Shown here one piece after another: positions 1 through 8,494 of a DNA stretch of 64,000 nucleotides. The first letter of the stretch is position 1; every line of letters begins with the position of its first letter. The stretch covers positions 6,710,001 to 6,774,000 of the forward strand of contig NZ_NETK01000001.1 of assembly GCF_002343915.1 (NCBI RefSeq), in the 5' to 3' direction. Below the pieces are notes generated by a model. That model searched no databases, was not told the origin of the DNA, and saw only the letters and a program-made list of their open reading frames with translations. The stretch comes from Nannocystis exedens (lineage in GTDB: Bacteria; Myxococcota_A; Polyangia; Nannocystales; Nannocystaceae). Both the position numbers and the translations under genes were made by a program.

Positions 1-51
1 AACGGGCCCGAGGGGGGCACGCTGCAGCTCGTCGAGATCCACTGGGAGTGA
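1..51 (+). CDS. 3' end of an unidentified protein gene (partial)
   Basis: The reading frame is open from the first base and ends at a TGA at 49-51, giving a 16-residue tail that finishes LVEIHWE. The residue mix and GC-rich third positions look like coding sequence, but too little is present to assign a family. Its stop faces the stop of the small minus-strand gene that follows. Confidence 0.3.
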   Translation, partial: NGPEGGTLQLVEIHWE

Positions 52-67
52 GCGGCCGAACGCCGGC

Positions 68-211
68 TCACAGCCCGTGTTCCCACACGCGGGGGTCGCC
101 CTCGCGGCGGCGGCGGGCCTGGATCACGAGGGTGCGGATCAGCAGCACGAAGAACGCGGCCAGCACCAGCCACAGGAGCCCGAAGGCGACGAGCGCGTAG
201 ATGTTGCCCAC
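68..211 (-). CDS. small single-pass membrane protein (47 aa)
   Basis: This short frame starts at a GTG, with an in-frame TAG three codons upstream, and ends at TGA (68-70). It encodes one strongly hydrophobic segment (about residues 3-27, rich in Leu, Val, Ala and Phe), then an Arg-rich stretch and a polar tail ending WEHGL. The positive charges after the helix predict the C-terminus in the cytoplasm. The size and single helix with a basic tail recall CcmD-type or other tiny accessory membrane subunits, but no diagnostic motif is present. It is divergent from argS and shares the intergenic space between 212 and 292. Confidence 0.4.
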   Translation of the reverse strand: MGNIYALVAFGLLWLVLAAFFVLLIRTLVIQARRRREGDPRVWEHGL

Positions 212-292
212 GGGCTGCTTCTACCACGTCCCGGCGGACGCGGCGCGCGCCCCGGTTGCAGGGGCTCCGGCGCGCGATTACCCTCGCCCGCC

Positions 293-2104
293 ATGCACAC
301 TGGCTCGCTCGTCGCCGCGGTCGCCCGCGCCTTGCACCCGGTCCTCCCCGCCGCCGCCGGCCTCACCGAGGACGAGGTCGCCGCCAGCCTCGCGGCCCCG
401 CCGGACCCGGCGCTCGGCGACTTCGCGTTCCCGTGCTTCAAGCTGGCCAAGGCCCTGCGCAAGGGCCCGCCGCAGATCGCCGCCGAGATCGCCGCCGGCC
501 TCGCCGAACCGGCGGGCCTGTTCTCGCGGGCCGTCGCGACCGGCCCGTACGTCAACCTCACCCTCGACCTCGGCCGCGCCGCCGCGCTGGTGCTGCCGCG
601 CCTGGCCCGCGGCGAGCCGGTCTCGCGCCCGGCCACGGGCGTGCGCGTGATGGTCGAGTTCTCGCAGCCCAACACGCACAAGGCGTTCCACGTCGGCCAC
701 ATGCGCAACCTGTGCCTCGGCGACTCGCTGGTCCGCCTGCTGCGCGTAGCCGGCGACGAGGTCGTGGCCGCCAACTACCTCGGCGACGTCGGGGCGCACA
801 TCGCCAAGTGCCTGTGGTGGTACCTCGACCGCCTGCAGGATCGCACCCCGCCGGCCGACCGCCGCGGCGAGTGGCTGGGCGAGCTGTACGCGGCCGCCAG
901 CAACCAGCTCGACGCGTGGGAGGACCAGGCGCAGGCCGGCGACGCGGCGGCGGCGGCCGAGCTGCAGCAGGCCAAGGCGCGCACGTCGGAGATCCTGCAC
1001 CGCCTCGAGGCGCGCGAGCCGGAGATCATGGCGGTGTGGCAGGAGACCCGCGAGTGGTCGCTCGAGGAGTTCGCCGAGATCTACAAGTGGTGCGACGTCG
1101 GCTTCGACCGCGTGTTCTACGAGAGCGAGGTCGACGAGCCCGGCCTCAAGCTGGTCGCCGAGTTCCTCGACAAGGGCGTGTTCGTCGTCTCCAACGGCGC
1201 CGTCGGGGTCGTCAACGACGAGGTCAAGCACATGCCGTTCTTCATGCTGCGCAAGCAGGACGGCACCAGCCTGTACTCGACCAAGGACCTCGCGCTCGCC
1301 CGCCTCAAGTTCGAGGAGTACCGCATCGACCGCTCGATCTACGTCGTCGACGTGCGCCAGAGCGACCACTTCCGCCACGTCTTCCTCACCCTCAAGAAGA
1401 TGGGCTTTCATCAGGCCGAGCGCTGCCAGCACGTGCCCTACGAGATGGTCGAGCTGCCCGACGGGCCGATGGCCGGGCGCAAGGGCAACGTGGTGCTGTT
1501 CCGCAGCCTGCGCCAGCAGATGACGTCGCACCTGCGCAAGACTTGGTTCCAGCAGTTCGAAGGTCAGTGGTCGCCGGAGGAGATCGACGCGGCCGAGCGC
1601 ACCGTGGCGCTCGGCGCGATCAAGTACGGGATGCTGAACCGCGACGTGAACCAGAAGATCGTGTTCGACCTCGCGGCCTGGCTCAACCTCGACGGCAACA
1701 CCGGCCCGTACCTGCAGTACACCGGCGCCCGCGCCGGCTCGATCCTCCGCGAGTGCGGCGAGGTCGGCAAGGCTCTCGACCCCACGCTGCTCGAGAGCGA
1801 CGCCGCCGTGCAGGCGGTCACCGCCACCCTCCAGGAGCCGCAGGAGCGCGAGCTGCTGCTCGCCCTCGACCGCCTGCCGCAGACCCTGCTCGCCGCCGCC
1901 GAGCAGCTGCGGCCCTCGATCGTCTGCACCTACGCGTTCGAGCTGTGCCGCACCTTCAACCGCTTCTACAACGCCGACAACTGCCGCGTGAAGCCGAGCG
2001 AGGGCCCGCTGCTGCAGGCGCGCCTGCTGCTAGTCCACGCCTTCGTCCACGCGCTGCGCGAGACGCTGGCGGTGCTCGGGATCTCCGTGCCCAAGCGGAT
2101 GTGA
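293..2104 (+). CDS. argS: arginyl-tRNA synthetase
   Basis: Cytoplasmic class I aminoacyl-tRNA synthetase that charges tRNA-Arg with arginine using ATP (603 aa, close to the usual 550-600). The N-terminal additional domain covers about residues 1-110 and contains GPYVNLTL. The HIGH-type motif is HVGHMRN (133-139), preceded by the family signature EFSQPNTHKAF. The KMSKS position is occupied by a GRKGNVVLF-type sequence, a divergence known in ArgS. The C-terminal anticodon-binding domain includes YLQYTGARAGSI and FNRFYNADNCRV. The frame is open further upstream, but that stretch reads like non-coding DNA and the domain begins at the ATG at 293. Single-gene unit. Confidence 0.96.
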   Translation: MHTGSLVAAVARALHPVLPAAAGLTEDEVAASLAAPPDPALGDFAFPCFKLAKALRKGPPQIAAEIAAGLAEPAGLFSRAVATGPYVNLTLDLGRAAALVLPRLARGEPVSRPATGVRVMVEFSQPNTHKAFHVGHMRNLCLGDSLVRLLRVAGDEVVAANYLGDVGAHIAKCLWWYLDRLQDRTPPADRRGEWLGELYAAASNQLDAWEDQAQAGDAAAAAELQQAKARTSEILHRLEAREPEIMAVWQETREWSLEEFAEIYKWCDVGFDRVFYESEVDEPGLKLVAEFLDKGVFVVSNGAVGVVNDEVKHMPFFMLRKQDGTSLYSTKDLALARLKFEEYRIDRSIYVVDVRQSDHFRHVFLTLKKMGFHQAERCQHVPYEMVELPDGPMAGRKGNVVLFRSLRQQMTSHLRKTWFQQFEGQWSPEEIDAAERTVALGAIKYGMLNRDVNQKIVFDLAAWLNLDGNTGPYLQYTGARAGSILRECGEVGKALDPTLLESDAAVQAVTATLQEPQERELLLALDRLPQTLLAAAEQLRPSIVCTYAFELCRTFNRFYNADNCRVKPSEGPLLQARLLLVHAFVHALRETLAVLGISVPKRM

Positions 2105-2269
2105 CCCGGCTGCGGCTGCACGCCGGCAGAGCGGCCGGCGGTGCAGGGGCGTCGGTGAGGCGCGGTGCTGTCGAGTCCGCTGCGAGCCTTCGTGGCCCGG
2201 CTCGCCCGCACCGCGCGACACCGGCTCGCCCGCAGGTCGCGACGCGGCCTTCGTGCTAGCGTCGCCGCC

Positions 2270-2662
2270 ATGACCGTCGCCCTCTGGTGTCTGTTCGCCG
2301 CCGCGCTGCTCCACCCGCTCAGCAAGTTCCCCATGGCTGCCGCTCAGGCCCGCGAGGGCAGCGGCTACGACAACCGCAACCCCCGCGCCCAGCAGGAGCG
2401 CCTGACCGGCTGGGGCGCGCGCGCCCGGGCGGTCCACGCCAACCAGATCGAGAGCTTCCCGCTGTTCGCCGCCGGCGTGCTGGTGGCCACGGTCGCCGCC
2501 CCGAAGGTCGCGGCGGTCGACTGCCTGGCGCTGGCCTACATCGCCGCTCGCCTGGTGTACCCCGTCCTCTACCTCGCCGACATCCACCACGCGCGCTCGC
2601 TGGTGTGGAGCGTCGGCTACGGCGCCAGCCTGGCGCTGCTCACCAGCCCGGCCTGGGCGTAG
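2270..2662 (+). CDS. MAPEG family membrane protein
   Basis: This 130-residue integral membrane protein belongs to the MAPEG group (microsomal glutathione transferase/FLAP-like). It has about four hydrophobic helices and the family signature RAVHANQIESFPLF (R-A-x-x-N-x-x-E), the loop that binds glutathione in characterised members. Bacterial homologues are mostly of unknown substrate. The ATG at 2270 begins directly with a hydrophobic helix. The longer open frame upstream has no membrane character and is not used. It lies 165 bp downstream of argS on the same strand, with no sign of cotranscription beyond orientation. Confidence 0.8.
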   Translation: MTVALWCLFAAALLHPLSKFPMAAAQAREGSGYDNRNPRAQQERLTGWGARARAVHANQIESFPLFAAGVLVATVAAPKVAAVDCLALAYIAARLVYPVLYLADIHHARSLVWSVGYGASLALLTSPAWA

Positions 2663-2920
2663 CCGCTGCCCGGCGCGCGGCGGGCCGAACGACCCGCCGC
2701 GCCCGGTATCGCGGCCGCGCGGCACGAAGCGTACGGACCGGCCGCCGCGCGCCGTCGAAAGACGCCGAACCGGCCGCGTCGCTCGCATCCTCGACGCCGC
2801 GACGCGCCGGGCGGTCGACAGCGTGGTGAGCCGACCCGCGATCCGTGAGCGCCGTGAGCTCACCTGCGCCGGCCGCTCGCAGGCCCCGCGCGAGCGAGCT
2901 CATCGGGGATCGTGCCAGGG
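2663..2920. other. intergenic region without recognisable gene
   Basis: GC-rich spacer between the MAPEG gene and the convergent outer-membrane-like gene. I see no convincing ORF or U-tracted terminator in it. It contains the near-palindrome around 2853-2862 (gtgagctcac). The only strong structure is the phased palindrome array that starts just after it. Confidence 0.4.
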
Positions 2921-3006
2921 CAGGTTCAAAAAACATGCTTACAAGGGCATGTCTGAATAGACATGTCGAAAAAAGCATGTCTCTCCGAACATGCTCCTTC
3001 GACCTT
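2921..3006. repeat. phased 14-bp CATG palindrome array
   Basis: CATG cores fall at 2934, 2948, 2962, 2976 and 2990, exactly 14 bp apart, each in a unit of the form CATGYC-N8. A weaker CAGGTTC unit precedes at 2921. The array ends at the stop codon of the minus-strand gene at 3007. The spacers differ between units (for example tgaata and gaaaaa), so this is phasing of a short core, not a simple tandem duplication. Confidence 0.85.
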
Positions 3007-3588
3007 TCAAAATGCGGCGAGGAGCCCGACCTGCGGGCCGAATTGCAGCTCGCAGAAGCCGGGCGCGGCCGGGGCCGAGAACGCGGCGCGGCAGCGGCCC
3101 CCGGGGAAGCTGAGCGAGAAGCGGATCGCCAGGTCGAGCCAGACGCGGCCGCCGAGGTGGATCGTCGCCCCGGGGGCGGCGACGGCGTGGCCGAGCACGC
3201 CGCCGCGGATGCCCAGCACTTGCGGGCCGACGGCGGCGAGCAGATAGGCGGCGAAGGTCTCGGTGCGCAGGGGGATCCACTGCACCATCGGCGCGATCCG
3301 GAACGCCGCGCCCGGATCGCCGGCGCGCGGCCGCTGCGACGGATCGGTGGGCGAGGCGAGCAGCACCGTCACCTGCAGCTCGCCGCCGATCTCCACGCTC
3401 TCGCGCAGGAAGTACCCGCCGCGCAGGCCGACCCCGACGAGCGTCAACTGACTGGCGATGCTGCTGTCGGCGAAGAGCCCCAGCTCGCCGCCGCGGCGGC
3501 GAAACGGCGCCGCCGGGACCGGCGCGGGCTCGGTTGCCTGGACCTCGACCGCCGCGCCCGCGACCGCGAACGCGAGGCCGACCTGCAC
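3007..3588 (-). CDS. putative outer-membrane beta-barrel protein
   Basis: About 193 residues if translation begins at the GTG at 3588, which opens a plausible signal peptide (VQVGLAFAVAGAAVEVQA). The mature part alternates short amphipathic strands rich in Gly, aromatic and aliphatic residues (for example GLFADSSIASQLTLVGVGLR and GGYFLRESVEIGGELQV), as in small outer-membrane barrels. No family motif was recognised. The frame is open up to an ATG at 3780, but the extra 64 residues are Arg/Ser-rich and the DNA there carries direct repeats (a ggcccgcagtcgcg element twice), so I prefer the later start. The stop codon abuts a phased CATG array. Confidence 0.55.
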   Translation of the reverse strand: MQVGLAFAVAGAAVEVQATEPAPVPAAPFRRRGGELGLFADSSIASQLTLVGVGLRGGYFLRESVEIGGELQVTVLLASPTDPSQRPRAGDPGAAFRIAPMVQWIPLRTETFAAYLLAAVGPQVLGIRGGVLGHAVAAPGATIHLGGRVWLDLAIRFSLSFPGGRCRAAFSAPAAPGFCELQFGPQVGLLAAF

Positions 3589-3800
3589 GAGCCGACCCCC
3601 GGTCCGCGAGCGTCGCTTCCCCGAGCCACACCAACCGAGGGCCCGCAGTCGCGTCGGCGCATCGTGCTCCGCGGAGGCGGAGCCACGCGACGCGACCCGC
3701 GAAACGAAGGCCCGCAGTCGCGGCGAGGGGGAGAGGTCGCGCACGGCGAGCGATCGTAGCGGTCCGCGGTGCCGGGTCAATCCGCGACTACGATCGCCGG

Positions 3801-5363
3801 ATGTCGAGCTCCACCTTGGTCCTCACGCTCGCCGCGGCCGCGGTGGCGAATCCGTACGCCCCCGAGGCGCGGCCCGTGGTGCTCGACTTCCGCCCCGGGG
3901 CCGTCAACGCGGTGCCGCTCCTGCCCGGGCCCGACGGCGGCGCGAGGTTCTCCGATCTGGCTGCGCACGAGGGCCGGCCGGTGGTCGAGAAGGAGCCGGG
4001 GACGCTGCCGTCCGGGTGGGTGCAGCTCGGCGGCATGGTCGTGCCCGAGGCCGTCGCTCAGGGCGCGCCCGTGATCTCGCCGTTCGCCGCGCGCCCCGAG
4101 GTCGCGGCCGACAAGGTCGAGGGCCCCGGCGTCGAGGACCTGTGCGCCTACCCCGACGCCGTGCCCGCCGGCATCTACACCGGCCAGTTCCGCCGCGGCA
4201 CCGAGTACCCCCGGCGCGGCACGATCTACATGAACTACACCGGCGGCGTGCTCCTCAACGGCATGGGCGACAACTCGGCCGAGAACTGGTCGGCCCTCGC
4301 CAAGACCGGCTCGACGTACCCGGTGTACACGGGCGGCGAGGAGCGGGCGATCGCCGTCGCCCAGGCGGTCCAGGCCGACTTCGCCGCCTGGGCCCTGCGC
4401 GTGGTCTACCTCGAGCGCCCGCCGAAGGTGCTGCCCTACGTGATGATCATGATGGGCGGCCACTACAGCGACACCGTCGCCGGCCCGTCGGGCGGCGTGG
4501 CCCCGGGCTCCGACTGCGAGGACCTCGGGCTGCGCAACGTCTGCTACGCGTTCGTCAACGACGAGTCGACCAGCAACCAGGCCAACGTGGCGAGCCAGGA
4601 GGTCGGGCACACGATGGGGCTCGGCCACACGGAGGGCGACGACCGGGTGATGGCGTTCGGCTACGACACGTACGCGCCGATCGACATGGGCTTCGGCGCC
4701 GAGTGTACGCCGATCATCACCGTCCAGGGCCAGTCGGGCGCCTGCGTGGGCGTCAACAAGTGCCACTGCAACGACGGCGAGCTGCAGGACGACACGCTGA
4801 CGCTGTCGGCGGTCTACGCCCCGCCCGGGCCCGACGTCGTGCCGCCGGAGATCTCGATCACCACGCCCGCCGACGGCGCCGTGTTCCAGGAGGGTGACGA
4901 CGTGACCGTCGCGTTCGACCCGTGGGACGACTACGGTGGTTACGGCTGGAAGCTGATGGTCAAGCGCGACGGCGAGCTGGTGGCCGACGTGGTCGACTAC
5001 AACGCCACCCTCGAGTTCACGCTCAGCAACATGCCCCCCGGCGACTACGAGCTGACCGCGCTGGTGATGGACCAGGCCGACCAGACCGACGAGCACACGA
5101 TCTCGATCACCGTCGAGGGCACCGCCGCCCCGACCACCAGCGCCGGCGAGAGCGAGGGCGACAGCGAGGCGAGCACCGGCAGCGAGACCGGCGACCCGAG
5201 CGAGGACGGGGCGACGGCCGGCGACGCGAGCGAGGGCGAGGGCAGCGAGGGCGCCCCGGCGAGCGACGCCGACGACGCGTGCGCGTGCAAGTCGGACGGC
5301 GCCCCGGCCGGCGCCGCGTGGGGCCTGCTCGCGCTGCTCGGCCTGCGCCGCCGCCGGCGGTGA
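3801..5363 (+). CDS. secreted zincin-like protein with MYXO-CTERM tail (first His replaced by Gln)
   Basis: A 520-residue protein with a short N-terminal hydrophobic segment (MSSSTLVLTLAAAAVA), a catalytic-like domain to about residue 340, an Ig-like or cadherin-like domain (about 345-440), a Ser/Glu/Gly/Asp-rich linker and a MYXO-CTERM-type end (CACKSDG, a hydrophobic stretch, then RRRRR). The metzincin-like signature reads QEVGHTMGLGH, so the expected HExxHxxGxxH has Gln (codon CAG) in place of the first zinc-binding His. The Glu and the two later His residues remain. The protein is probably exported and anchored or processed at the surface. Whether it is an active protease is unclear. It is convergent with a second MYXO-CTERM zincin. 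Confidence 0.75.
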   Translation: MSSSTLVLTLAAAAVANPYAPEARPVVLDFRPGAVNAVPLLPGPDGGARFSDLAAHEGRPVVEKEPGTLPSGWVQLGGMVVPEAVAQGAPVISPFAARPEVAADKVEGPGVEDLCAYPDAVPAGIYTGQFRRGTEYPRRGTIYMNYTGGVLLNGMGDNSAENWSALAKTGSTYPVYTGGEERAIAVAQAVQADFAAWALRVVYLERPPKVLPYVMIMMGGHYSDTVAGPSGGVAPGSDCEDLGLRNVCYAFVNDESTSNQANVASQEVGHTMGLGHTEGDDRVMAFGYDTYAPIDMGFGAECTPIITVQGQSGACVGVNKCHCNDGELQDDTLTLSAVYAPPGPDVVPPEISITTPADGAVFQEGDDVTVAFDPWDDYGGYGWKLMVKRDGELVADVVDYNATLEFTLSNMPPGDYELTALVMDQADQTDEHTISITVEGTAAPTTSAGESEGDSEASTGSETGDPSEDGATAGDASEGEGSEGAPASDADDACACKSDGAPAGAAWGLLALLGLRRRRR

Positions 5364-5655
5364 GGGACCGGCCGTAGCGCGCGGGCTGCTCGCTCGGCCT
5401 GCCCGTCAGCCACGATCGCTCGCGCCTGGCCGCGGTCGTCGACGAGGGCGGTGTGGAGCGGTTGCGGCTGCACGACCCGGCGAGCGAGCGACGCGCGCTT
5501 CACTCGGCGTCGACCCGCTCGCCGGCCGACACCCGCGCGTGCCCGCGGCGACTCGCGGCGGAGACCAATCCCAGGGACGGGACGATCGGGCCTGGCGCGC
5601 GGGGCCTGGTGGGCCTGCGAGCGAGGCTCGATGGGTCCGGCACGGCGCGCGCGCG
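5364..5655. other. intergenic region without recognisable gene
   Basis: Spacer between two convergent MYXO-CTERM protein genes. Several frames are open because of high GC, but none has a plausible start, composition or motif. I see no U-tracted terminator. It leads into a six-unit CATG array. Confidence 0.4.
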
Positions 5656-5739
5656 CATGTCTTCGACGGCATGTTCGAAAGAGCATGTCGCACGAGGCAT
5701 GTCGTCATCGACATGCTCTGAAGGGCATCCCCCTATCCA
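5656..5739. repeat. phased 14-bp CATG palindrome array
   Basis: Six units start at 5656, 5670, 5684, 5698, 5712 and 5726, all exactly 14 bp apart (five CATG cores, the last CATC). The last unit contains the TAG stop codon (5733-5735) of the minus-strand metalloprotease gene, so the array forms the immediate 3' flank of that gene. Confidence 0.9.
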
Positions 5740-8138
5740 TCCGCCCGCCGGCGCCGCCGCGCCAGCGCCAGCGCGGCCAGCCACCACGACGCAGCCGGCC
5801 CTGATGTACAGCTACAGCCGTCCTCGCTCTGCTCGCCGCCGGTCGCCGGCGGGGCGATGAACGCGGCGCCGTCGCCCGAGGTCCCCGAGGTCCCCGAGGC
5901 CTCCCCGGTCGCGCCGGTGGTCGGCGCCTCGTCGCCGCCGGTGGTCGGGCTCTCACCTGTCTCCGGGGACATGCAGCCGTCGCTCACCAGCCCGCAGCTC
6001 GCGTCGCAGCTCAGCGCCCCGGGCCCGAGGCCGAGGCCTTCGCACGTCTGGCCGCCGAGGTCGCCGCCGTCGCAGGCCTCGCCGCCGCTGCGCAGCCCGT
6101 CGCCGCAGAACTCGCACCGCGCGGGCATCGGCGCCTCGCACGGGCGGATGTGGTGGTGACACAGCACCTCGTTGAGCTCGAGATAAGCGGCCTCGCCGTG
6201 GTTGCAGGCGACGTAGGTGGCGACGTCGTCGGCGAACCCGCGGTAGGTGCCGCTGCTGACCTGGGCCGCGTAGAGCAGCGCGCCGCCGATCGCGTCCGCG
6301 GCCGGCGCGGCGGCCAGGGCCGGCAGCGGCGTGCACTCGTAAGGCGGCGCGGTCGCGCAGCGCTCGCCGTGCAGCAGCTCCCAGAAGGCCTGAAACCAGC
6401 TGTCGATGCCGTAGCCGACCTCGCGGTCGCACAGGCCGGTGCCCTCCTCGAAGTCGATGTCGATCTGCGACGGCAGGTCGCAGCGGTCCGGGTAGTTGCC
6501 GTCGCTGTCGGGGCAGGCCGGGTCGTCGTCGGCGACGAAGCGCGAGAACTCGGCGCCGCCGGGCCGACAGGCCGCGCTGTGCGGGTTCCGGTTCTCGCCG
6601 AGGCTGAGCCGGGTGAGCGTCGCGCACGAGTCGGCCTGGCCGGCCGCCGGGTAGAGCGAGCGGTAGAACCACAGCGCCATCAGGCTGGCGTAGGTCTCCG
6701 ACAGCGGCAGGGCGTCGTCGGTGGTGCCGGGGTGGCAGTCGAGCCCGCACGCCATGCACACGAACGGCTCGAACATCAGGCCGGGGGCCGCGAACAGATC
6801 GACGAAGTGGCCGAACTCGTGCGGCAGCACCGACGGCGAGAAGTTCGCGCCGGCGAGGTACATCGCGCCGACGATCTCGTGCGGCCCGGCGCCGAGGGGG
6901 TGCTGCAGCGCCTCCGGCGGATCGTCGGTGGCGCCGGCCCAGGCCGACGACACGCACCAGCTGGCCTCGGCCCCGCACAGCGAGGCCGCGGGATCGGCCG
7001 CCACCACCAGCCGCGGCGCGAATTGCCCCGCGGGCGTGACGCTGTCCAGCCCGAGCGTCGGCAGGGCGCTGTCCCACCGCCCGTGCATCACCGCGTCGGT
7101 ATGTGCATAGTAGCTGCGCAGCAAATAATAGGAGTTCTGCAGGCCGTACTCGCGGGAGTCGGGGTAGGCGTCGAACTCGCCGCCGAGCTCGCCGTAGATC
7201 GGGCTCGCCAGCGCCTCCGCGCGCGTGGCGGCGCCGGCGGCGTCGATTAGCACGACCTGCTCGTCGGCCAGCCGCACGCTGCCGTCGGCCAGCGAACCCG
7301 TGGTCGGCAGCCGCACCGTCTGAATCGGCGCGGTGAAGATGTCGCCGTCCAGATCTTCGGCCCGCACCTCGAACGCCAGCGCGTCGCCGAGGCCGGCGGC
7401 GGACGGCTCGGTGAACGCCAGCAGCGGCAAGATCTCCGCCCGCGGGTCGGCGGCGACGACCACGTCGGCGACCCGCGCCGCGCCGTGGAACACCGCCGCC
7501 GCCCATGCGAGCGCGCGCGCCCGCGGGAACGCGACCAGCCGCAATCGGACGGGCCGCAGCGCCTCCGCGGCGAGCCCCGTGCGCGCGGCCGCGTGGCTCC
7601 GCACGCTGGCGGCGGCGACCTCGCGACCGGCCGGCGCGGCGACGAAGGCGTAGTCCTCGCGGCCGTCGACCACCGCGCCGCGGAGCCCGATCACCCCGGT
7701 GCGGTCGGCGATCAGCGTCAGCGTCGCGTCGGCGCCGAACACCGGCCATTCGCGGTAGCGCTGCGGCAATCGCAAGAGGCGCAGCGCCCCGGCCTCGACG
7801 CGGTCGATCGGCCCCGAAGGCAGGACGAGGTCGCGCGCGCGCAGGTCCGGCGCCAGCCCGAGGTCGTGCGGGTGGTCGACGATGAACCGCAGCAGCTGCA
7901 GCCGCACCAGCCAGTCGGGGGCGTCCGGCGCGAGCGCGAACAGCCGGGCGCCGAACGCCGCGAGGCCGTAGGTGTCGCCGCCGTCGTGGCAGTAGCGGGC
8001 GAAATCGCAGGCCGCGGCCGCGCAGGGCAGGTCGCAGGCCGGCCCCGTCACGCCCGGCGGGCAGCTCGGAGCGGCCTGACGGCAATCGGGGCGCTGCGCG
8101 GCGGGCGACGACAGCACGAGCAGCCACGCCAGCAGCAT
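5733..8138 (-). CDS. secreted HExxH metalloprotease-like protein with MYXO-CTERM tail
   Basis: An 801-residue exported protein. The N-terminus MLLAWLLVLSSPAAQ is a short signal sequence. A typical zinc motif PHEFGHFVDLF lies near residue 440, embedded in a Cys-containing catalytic region, so this is probably an active extracellular zinc peptidase. Near residues 670-715 is a myxobacterial Cys-rich repeat (CGDGLRSGGEACDGG), followed by a Thr/Gly/Ser-rich linker and a MYXO-CTERM end (DGCSCTSGP, a hydrophobic helix, RRRRR). MYXO-CTERM tails are thought to be processed by a rhombosortase-like enzyme in myxobacteria. A phased CATG pair (5956 and 5970) lies in the linker, and a full array touches the stop codon. 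Confidence 0.8.
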   Translation of the reverse strand: MLLAWLLVLSSPAAQRPDCRQAAPSCPPGVTGPACDLPCAAAACDFARYCHDGGDTYGLAAFGARLFALAPDAPDWLVRLQLLRFIVDHPHDLGLAPDLRARDLVLPSGPIDRVEAGALRLLRLPQRYREWPVFGADATLTLIADRTGVIGLRGAVVDGREDYAFVAAPAGREVAAASVRSHAAARTGLAAEALRPVRLRLVAFPRARALAWAAAVFHGAARVADVVVAADPRAEILPLLAFTEPSAAGLGDALAFEVRAEDLDGDIFTAPIQTVRLPTTGSLADGSVRLADEQVVLIDAAGAATRAEALASPIYGELGGEFDAYPDSREYGLQNSYYLLRSYYAHTDAVMHGRWDSALPTLGLDSVTPAGQFAPRLVVAADPAASLCGAEASWCVSSAWAGATDDPPEALQHPLGAGPHEIVGAMYLAGANFSPSVLPHEFGHFVDLFAAPGLMFEPFVCMACGLDCHPGTTDDALPLSETYASLMALWFYRSLYPAAGQADSCATLTRLSLGENRNPHSAACRPGGAEFSRFVADDDPACPDSDGNYPDRCDLPSQIDIDFEEGTGLCDREVGYGIDSWFQAFWELLHGERCATAPPYECTPLPALAAAPAADAIGGALLYAAQVSSGTYRGFADDVATYVACNHGEAAYLELNEVLCHHHIRPCEAPMPARCEFCGDGLRSGGEACDGGDLGGQTCEGLGLGPGALSCDASCGLVSDGCMSPETGESPTTGGDEAPTTGATGEASGTSGTSGDGAAFIAPPATGGEQSEDGCSCTSGPAASWWLAALALARRRRRADG

Positions 8139-8226
8139 CGCCGGCAGCGTTTCACACGCGGACCGCGAGCGTCAACGGAGGCGAGCGCGCCGGCCGGCCC
8201 TCGCCGCAGCGGGCCCCGAAAGCGAA

Positions 8227-8249
8227 CAAGGCCCCGAATCGGGGCCTTG
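8227..8249 (-). terminator. hairpin downstream of tRNA-Gly
   Basis: A perfect 10-bp stem (caaggccccg) closes on a 3-nt loop (aat) and begins 8 bp past the 3' end of the tRNA on the minus strand. The U-tract after it is weak, so it may act as an intrinsic terminator or only stabilise the 3' trailer. Confidence 0.6.
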
Positions 8250-8257
8250 CGTGAGAG

Positions 8258-8330
8258 AGCGGGAGACGGGGATCGAACCCGCGACATTCAGCTTGGGAAG
8301 CTGACACTCTACCAACTGAGTTACTCCCGC
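8258..8330 (-). tRNA. tRNA-Gly (anticodon CCC)
   Basis: The minus strand folds as a 73-nt cloverleaf. The acceptor stem is GCGGGAG/CTCCCGC, the D-loop is AGTTGGTAGA, the anticodon stem TCAGC/GCTGA encloses the loop TTCCCAA, and the T-arm is GCGGGTTCGATCCCCGT. The anticodon CCC reads GGG glycine codons. CCA is not encoded and must be added after transcription. It is a single-gene unit with its own promoter-like sequence and hairpin. Confidence 0.95.
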
Positions 8331-8340
8331 GGGGGCGGTA

Positions 8341-8369
8341 TGTCTACCAGGGTGCGCGCCGGGCCGCAA
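8341..8369 (-). promoter_or_regulatory. sigma-70-type promoter for tRNA-Gly
   Basis: On the minus strand a TTGCGG -35 (8364-8369) and a TAGACA -10 (8341-8346) are separated by 17 bp. The -10 lies 10 bp before the first base of the tRNA, which fits a short leader. Confidence 0.55.
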
Positions 8370-8494
8370 GTCCGGTGCGCATCCGCCACGCCTCCCTGCC
8401 GGCGAGCGACCTGGGCGGCGCCCCCCGGGGCCCGACGCCCTCCGCGCCGCGCTTTTCTTGCCGGACGCGCCGGCCCGCGGTAAGTGCGCGGAGG

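Noticed and set aside
77..292. A 72-residue N-terminal extension of ArgS
   Set aside because: The family domain begins at the ATG at 293, and the extra segment has non-protein-like composition and overlaps the antisense small membrane gene.
2934..3003. Resemblance of GGACATGTCC to eukaryotic p53-like half-sites or to SOS boxes
   Set aside because: The likeness to p53 sites is chance in a bacterium, and no match to LexA-type boxes I know of was found.
3589..3780. A longer start for the outer-membrane-like gene
   Set aside because: The added residues are Arg/Ser-rich with DNA-level repeats, and a credible signal peptide begins at 3588.
5656..5739. CRISPR array
   Set aside because: The period is 14 bp with 6-8-bp variable spacers, no 25-40-bp repeats and no cas genes anywhere in the window.
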